A DNA stretch of 64,000 nt from Buxus sempervirens (Eukaryota > Streptophyta > Magnoliopsida > Buxales > Buxaceae): positions 25,931,126 to 25,995,125 of the forward strand of contig OX387195.1 of the NCBI GenBank assembly GCA_947561395.2, written 5' to 3'. The stretch's first letter is position 1; every line of letters starts with the position of its first letter. The position numbers and the translations under genes were made by a program. The notes beneath the pieces are model-generated. The model was not told the DNA's origin and searched no databases. It was given only the letters and a program-made list of their open reading frames with translations. Shown here piece after piece: positions 58,872 through 64,000 of the stretch.

Positions 58872-61800
58872 CTACAATGTTGATATCATTTTCTGGGGTG
58901 ATGGATCAGAAGTAGCAAGCTCTGCATACATGTCTGATATTGCCTTGGCGAAGTATGCCTTTGCTTGAGGTCTTTTGACCTGGAAGATAAAATGCAGGTA
59001 AACACTATGAGACCCTTTTGTGTACTCACTTCCTCAGATTCTAGACAGAAACAGACACTTGCCTTCAATGTTGGAGTGAGAAGGCCGTTTTCCACTGTGA
59101 ACGGCTCCATCACCAGAGTAACAGCTTTGACAAATTCAAAACCCCTCAGCTGCAAGCATGGTGTAATGAATAAGAAAGAACAATAAAGAAAAAGATCTGA
59201 AAGACGGGATTAAAATATGAGTTAACAAAGAATACCTCAGCTGCCCTTCCAACAGCATCCATATCAGCTAGGACAGCTGCCCTTGCCCTTGGATCACTGC
59301 ACAGTTGTCCTAAATCTTCATGCTGCATATACACATTCCAGGGCGATCACATGAGCAAGTTTAAGATAACTAATTCAGCTCAAAATGCACGCATGCACAA
59401 AAAAGCACAAATGTACTTATGCATGCTCACACACAACCTGCATAACAAGAGGATGCACATACACAATACTTAATTCGCTGTAAATTTGTCCTTAATGTTG
59501 ATAAATGAAATACAATGCAGCCTCAAAGCAACACGGGCAAATGCTTTCGCTTCTGTTATAAATTGAAATTTCAAAAAATGTGGTAATATTCCTTTTATTA
59601 AAGACAAGATAGAGCGTATATCTAAGTGATCTTTCAAATGCAACATGAGGGAAAAGCTGATTTTTTAAACTTCAACAAGTTCATTTATGTGCCTAATATT
59701 GTGCTCCTGTAATAAGATCAAAATATTTGGGCACAAAATATACCTGGATGCCTTCAGAAACAGCCCAAGCCTTCAACACATCTTGATCCACTGAAACAAC
59801 AGCTACTAAGAAGGCATTGAGGCTATCACCTAAGAACAAAACTAGGCAGTCAGCAAGAGAAGATAAAATGGCATCCACATATCAAATTTAAAAAACCCAT
59901 TTTGTTACCATATACAAAACACTGGGCAATAAATTTGCACTTGGCATATACATTCTCTATCTTCTCTGGCGCTATGTATTCACCTTGTGCCAACTTAAAA
60001 ATGTTCTTTTTCCTGTCATAGATGAGAAGACCCTTAGATAACCATGGCAATTTACAAAGCAATAAAGTTACATGATCCAGGAATGGGCTAAGCAGACAGT
60101 AAATAAATGTGATTAACAGTTTATCCACTACAAGAGAAAACCTCTAAATACAGAGTATAGTTTCTGTACAAATTTTCCTAAGAGCACTCTGTAGCTATGT
60201 ATTTGTTACCTTATTGGTGAGAACCAGCCTTCTATTAAAGCCCACTAACACTTCACAATATATCACCATGCCATAGATGTAGCAATTTAAAATTATGATA
60301 AAGAAGTGCTAGTCCCTTAGAAGACAACATCCTGTTATTGATGTTGATTAAACTGACAAATATAGAAAATCCCAGATTCATTACACCAAAAGAGAAATGA
60401 AGATGGATTACACAATATTTTTCCTGATTGAATATCAGTGAGACTGGTTTAGCTTTAAACATCAGAAGAGGGATGTTGAGAAAGCTCTCAGTTCACTAGA
60501 GATGATGAAGATGGATAACTCAAGACCTTTCGGGATAAATATAACTTATTATTAGAAGGGCCGCACAATAGTGGAACAATGGGAATTGCAGCATACACAT
60601 ATCAAAATCTCGAAGCTTCTGGTTATTATGAAGCAAGCAGATTTTTTACTTCATGACAACTTCCCTTGGTAATTTTTTAACAAGAGGATGAAGATGAACT
60701 CAATTCGTAGATAATTATGCAGGATGGGGTGCTTAAGGAAATATATGAAAATCTCTAATGCAAAGAAGCCAGCTATATGAACTCAATCTAAGACAAGTTT
60801 GAACCAAAGCATTTAAAGAATATTAATTGAAATTGGCAAAAGCGAAACCTAATAATCATTGGTTAAATAACCATAGGATAAATTACAAGACCAAAGGATT
60901 TGACTTCTACCTGGAAAGAAGGGTCCTGAAAATAATCCACAGTTGGAATGGTAACCAAGCATCAATGAAAGGCATTCGGTTAGAGGATTTTCTAAATTGT
61001 ATTCAGTTTGCTGATTTGTAGAATGGGTTTTTTAGAGTAGGGTGGGGTGTCTTAGTACACTATTTGTGTACTTGTACCTCTTTACTTCTACTCCTATTTA
61101 ATATAAGCATTATTACTTATCAAAAAAAAAAGGATTTGACTTTTACCATGATAACAGCCCGTTTGTTCAAACATGTAAACAATAAATTTACATTTCCATT
61201 AACGTAGGCACCCATACTTTTGGCTTGGCCCAGTCCATACAACTAGCTCACTCACTCCCGAATGCACATGCACACATATGCATATAGACCACACCAACAC
61301 ACACATGTATATACATAAGAGGTGTGTGTGTGTGTGTGTGTGTCTGATCATATATTTATTTTTGGGAAGGTCTAGGGCCCAAGACTTAGGAATGCAAATA
61401 ACAGTTCTTAAGCCATATAATTTGACAATTTCACACATGTATGAGAGGATTGAAACCATTGAATGGACCCACTTATGAGAAACTACATACAAAATATTAG
61501 ATTAATTGGACAAATTCCAACTATTTTATTCTCATATTCTATATCAGAACTTGGAATAGAGTTTTTCAAAATATTTATTTTTCTCAAAATCATTCAATAC
61601 TTTTCCATCATCCAAGAGAACGCAATGAAATCAAATGGCTAAAATCTTCTGATCACAATCAAAGTTTGGCCTCTGTTTTTTTTTTTTTTTTTTTTTTTTT
61701 TTCTTTTAGAAGGTCAAGCAAGTATTTTATATATATAAGAAAAGAGATCATTTACAAGTACAGTCAGCCATAGAAGCTACATTACAACACATTTCCCAAA

Positions 61801-63979
61801 GGAATCCCTGCAATCTTGGAATTAAATTACATTGAAAATGTAGGATGTAAACCCCAATTTCTGCAAATATCCCTATGCAAGCCGTGTCTTTAGTTGGCCT
61901 ACTTGATCTTTTCAATTGGACCCAACATATCATGGATCCCCAATCCTTTAAGAAAGAAAGACTGCCAAAACTTGGTACCAATACCCTTTCATAAGCCCTA
62001 GATAATATATTTTGTATTTATTTCATTCTATTAACTACAAAGGACTTGTTTATTACAATTTAAAAACAAAAAAGCGGGAAAAGATAACTAGTTTGCTTAG
62101 ATTTTTTCTGGTTTGAATTATTTATTCCATATTGTTTAAATTTTATTCCAAACCTCTCTTTTTTTAGGTGTTAATAAAATTTCAGTAAAAACATTCTTTC
62201 TCTCCAGTTGTCATTTTAATTAACATGTCCAAAAAAAAGGAAAATGTAACTAGTCAACCGATCATATTTAATTGAAACGCATTTCCCCAAATGTTATTAT
62301 GTTCTTTCCAATATCCATTTCCCAAATTTTTTCTCAAGAAACACCTAAAAATTGGGAAGCAAGTTTCCTAATATCCAATCATACATCAATTTCACTTAAT
62401 AGATCCTAGGTAGTGGGGGACTATCTGAGGTCTATCACAAGAGAGTGTCTGTACCCACCTGTCAATAATCTTAAGCCGACCTCCTGGTAGCCACAAGCCA
62501 ATGTCACCTGTATGCAGCCAACTGTCTTCATCTATTACTTCTCTCCTGTATAACGATTGCATTCTTAGATAAATTCAAGTTAGATAAATTCATTGTAACT
62601 AGAATAAAGTGTAGCATGTACACTACGTTTGCACTTCATCTTTATGGTAGCCCTGGAACACAATGGGACCCCTGACACAAATTTCGCCACGAGGATAAGG
62701 TTGATCCTCCGAGGTGTAGTTCATTTCAGGAACATCCACAAGCTTTATTTCTGAAACAAGGATCAAAAAATGAAAAAGAAAAAAGAAAACTTAGCTGAGA
62801 GATACAAATCACAATTGCAACAACTATAAATGCCAGCAGCATAAACTATTTTAATTCCACCTTAACAAATGAAATTTCACCATATGCACTGGAATGACCA
62901 TTGAAAAGTGCCATGGATGAGGACCATAAAGTTGGGTACTGTGAGGTCAACATTGTAAGTGTTCAATCATGCATGTTGTAAGTTCCTCTGGGACATCCAA
63001 TTCTAACAATTCATAAGTTTAACAGCTTACCACAAGCAGGAGTAGGACATCCAACTTGACCAGATAAGTTGTCACTCAAATCCATGGAGCTTATAACACA
63101 AGAAGTCTCAGTCATTCCATATCCCTCAACTACTTTTGCCCCAAAGCATCTGTAAATTACATCATATTCTTATCATTGGGAGTGAAAAATTGATCTCATT
63201 TAGAATAGAAACCACAAACTTTATAATAAGCAATCATGTTTCATGCTCAAAAAAGAATAACTTACACCCTTAAAAAATCCATGACATCAGGAGCCAAAGG
63301 TGAGGCACCTGAGACCATTAAACGGACGCGTCCTCCAAGCTTTTCCTTTATTTTGTTAAATACCAATCTATCCCATATTTGTGATGGATTCCTACCTGAA
63401 AAAATCAACTTAGCACAATGAATACCAAAAGCAACATGCATCATAAATAACAGAGAAATGAAGAATTCACGAGAATCACTTCAGTAAGAGAGATAATATA
63501 GATACAAATTGAGATATAATCAAGGAACAGTATCTGATTTAAATACCGATGCATGCATTATCAGGTATTACAATATTTAGATTACATTTAGATGCATATG
63601 TCAGTTTGTGATTTGTAATATGCTGCATCATGTTCTGTAGAAATCAGTATAAATTAACTCCAAAATGGAAAATAATGCCTACAGAGATGGACAAACCTGC
63701 ACTACTAGTAACATATAAAAATTTTAAGGAGGGCAAAAACAATTAGTGCTAAATGATGGAGACTGAAATTGTTTAGGTTTACAAGATCCTAACCATAGAT
63801 ATCATGATCATATGATTCATATTAGCAAGGAAATCAAAGGAAAGATTCATGTTTTCATTCAAAACACTTGCAGTAGTTAATACTATTTACCATTCATTAA
63901 AGCCTGCTTCTTGGCATTGTAGGCAGCATTAAAAAGCCTTTCCCTTAGCATACCAGATGTCTTTACAGCATTAGTAATA
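58872..63979 (-). CDS. Long-chain acyl-CoA synthetase, LACS6/LACS7-like (3' ten exons, 5' end outside window)
   Basis: Exons, 5' to 3': 63891-63979, 63266-63395, 63031-63149, 62627-62750, 62459-62545, 59909-60012, 59744-59829, 59236-59322, 59063-59149 and 58872-58979; phases join correctly. It activates long-chain fatty acids to acyl-CoA with ATP. Motifs are [15 protein letters not shown], the nucleotide-binding [26 protein letters not shown], and the hinge block [20 protein letters not shown]. The adjacent [15 protein letters not shown] and the C-terminal [13 protein letters not shown] and ENGLLTP blocks resemble Arabidopsis LACS6/LACS7, the peroxisomal enzymes for beta-oxidation. The protein ends QKMISTL, not a canonical SKL signal, so targeting would depend on an N-terminal signal outside the window, as in LACS6. 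The last intron has a GC donor (AAG then GCAAGT). Confidence 0.92.
60130..62400 (-). other. Large LACS intron
   Basis: The 2.4-kb intron (60013-62458) between the TGDIG exon and the NIFKLAQGE exon. It is AT-rich with a poly-T run at about 61677-61702 and no recognised gene. Short ORFs within it lack coding character. Confidence 0.6.
61322..61343 (+). repeat. (GT)11 microsatellite in a LACS intron
   Basis: GTGTGT run with (CA)-rich words just before it (61265-61310). Confidence 0.9.
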
Positions 63980-64000
63980 CTACATTGATGAAAGAAACAG

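Overview
This is nuclear DNA of a flowering plant, most likely a eudicot. The evidence is GT-AG split genes of plant-specific families (STP sugar transporters, a phytocyanin, a class III patatin-like protein, a plant-type long-chain acyl-CoA synthetase), AT-rich intergenic DNA, and abundant plant transposons (Ty1/copia, MULE, hAT, PIF/Harbinger, CACTA, TRIM, LINE). The species cannot be named from the sequence. No rRNA, tRNA, CRISPR or prokaryote-like system was seen.

Layout. 1-4.0 kb: remnant of a phytocyanin gene whose intron is occupied by a 3.9-kb MULE-like element with 460-bp terminal inverted repeats and a captured D-type cyclin fragment. 4.0-16.6 kb and 17.0-33.9 kb: two tandem copies of one segment, each with an STP-type H+/monosaccharide symporter gene on the + strand (called STP1 and STP2 here). 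STP1 carries a 4.8-kb degenerate copia element in intron 1. In STP2 the core promoter is replaced by a 5.4-kb Pack-MULE-like insertion carrying 3' fragments of a neutral invertase and a UDP-glucuronate decarboxylase gene. STP2 also holds two abutting Harbinger-like elements in intron 1 and a probable solo LTR with a 62-bp tandem array in intron 3. 36.5-37.9 kb: a phytocyanin gene (+) with a frameshift in its GPI-anchor signal. 38.8-43.2 kb: a third STP gene (-), a pseudogene with two nonsense codons. 44.0-46.2 kb: a fourth STP gene (-), the only one with a fully conventional protein, though its first intron has a GC donor or a shifted GT donor. 46.3-49.1 kb: repeats (TRIM triple-LTR array, hAT element, LINE remnant). 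49.4-50.7 kb: class III patatin-like protein (+). 50.7-58.9 kb: gene-poor, with MITEs and a LINE remnant. 58.9-64 kb: the 3' ten exons of a LACS6/LACS7-like acyl-CoA synthetase (-), running off the right edge.

How it fits together. The core is a four-gene STP cluster in two head-to-tail pairs pointing toward each other, with a phytocyanin gene between them. The + pair shows complementary decay. STP1 keeps the proton-coupling Asp but has lost two sugar-contacting residues. STP2 keeps the sugar site but has Glu for Asp and has lost its TATA region. Exon structures were worked out by reading splice junctions and reading frames by hand. Transposon names rest on ends, target duplications and partial protein similarity, with no database search.
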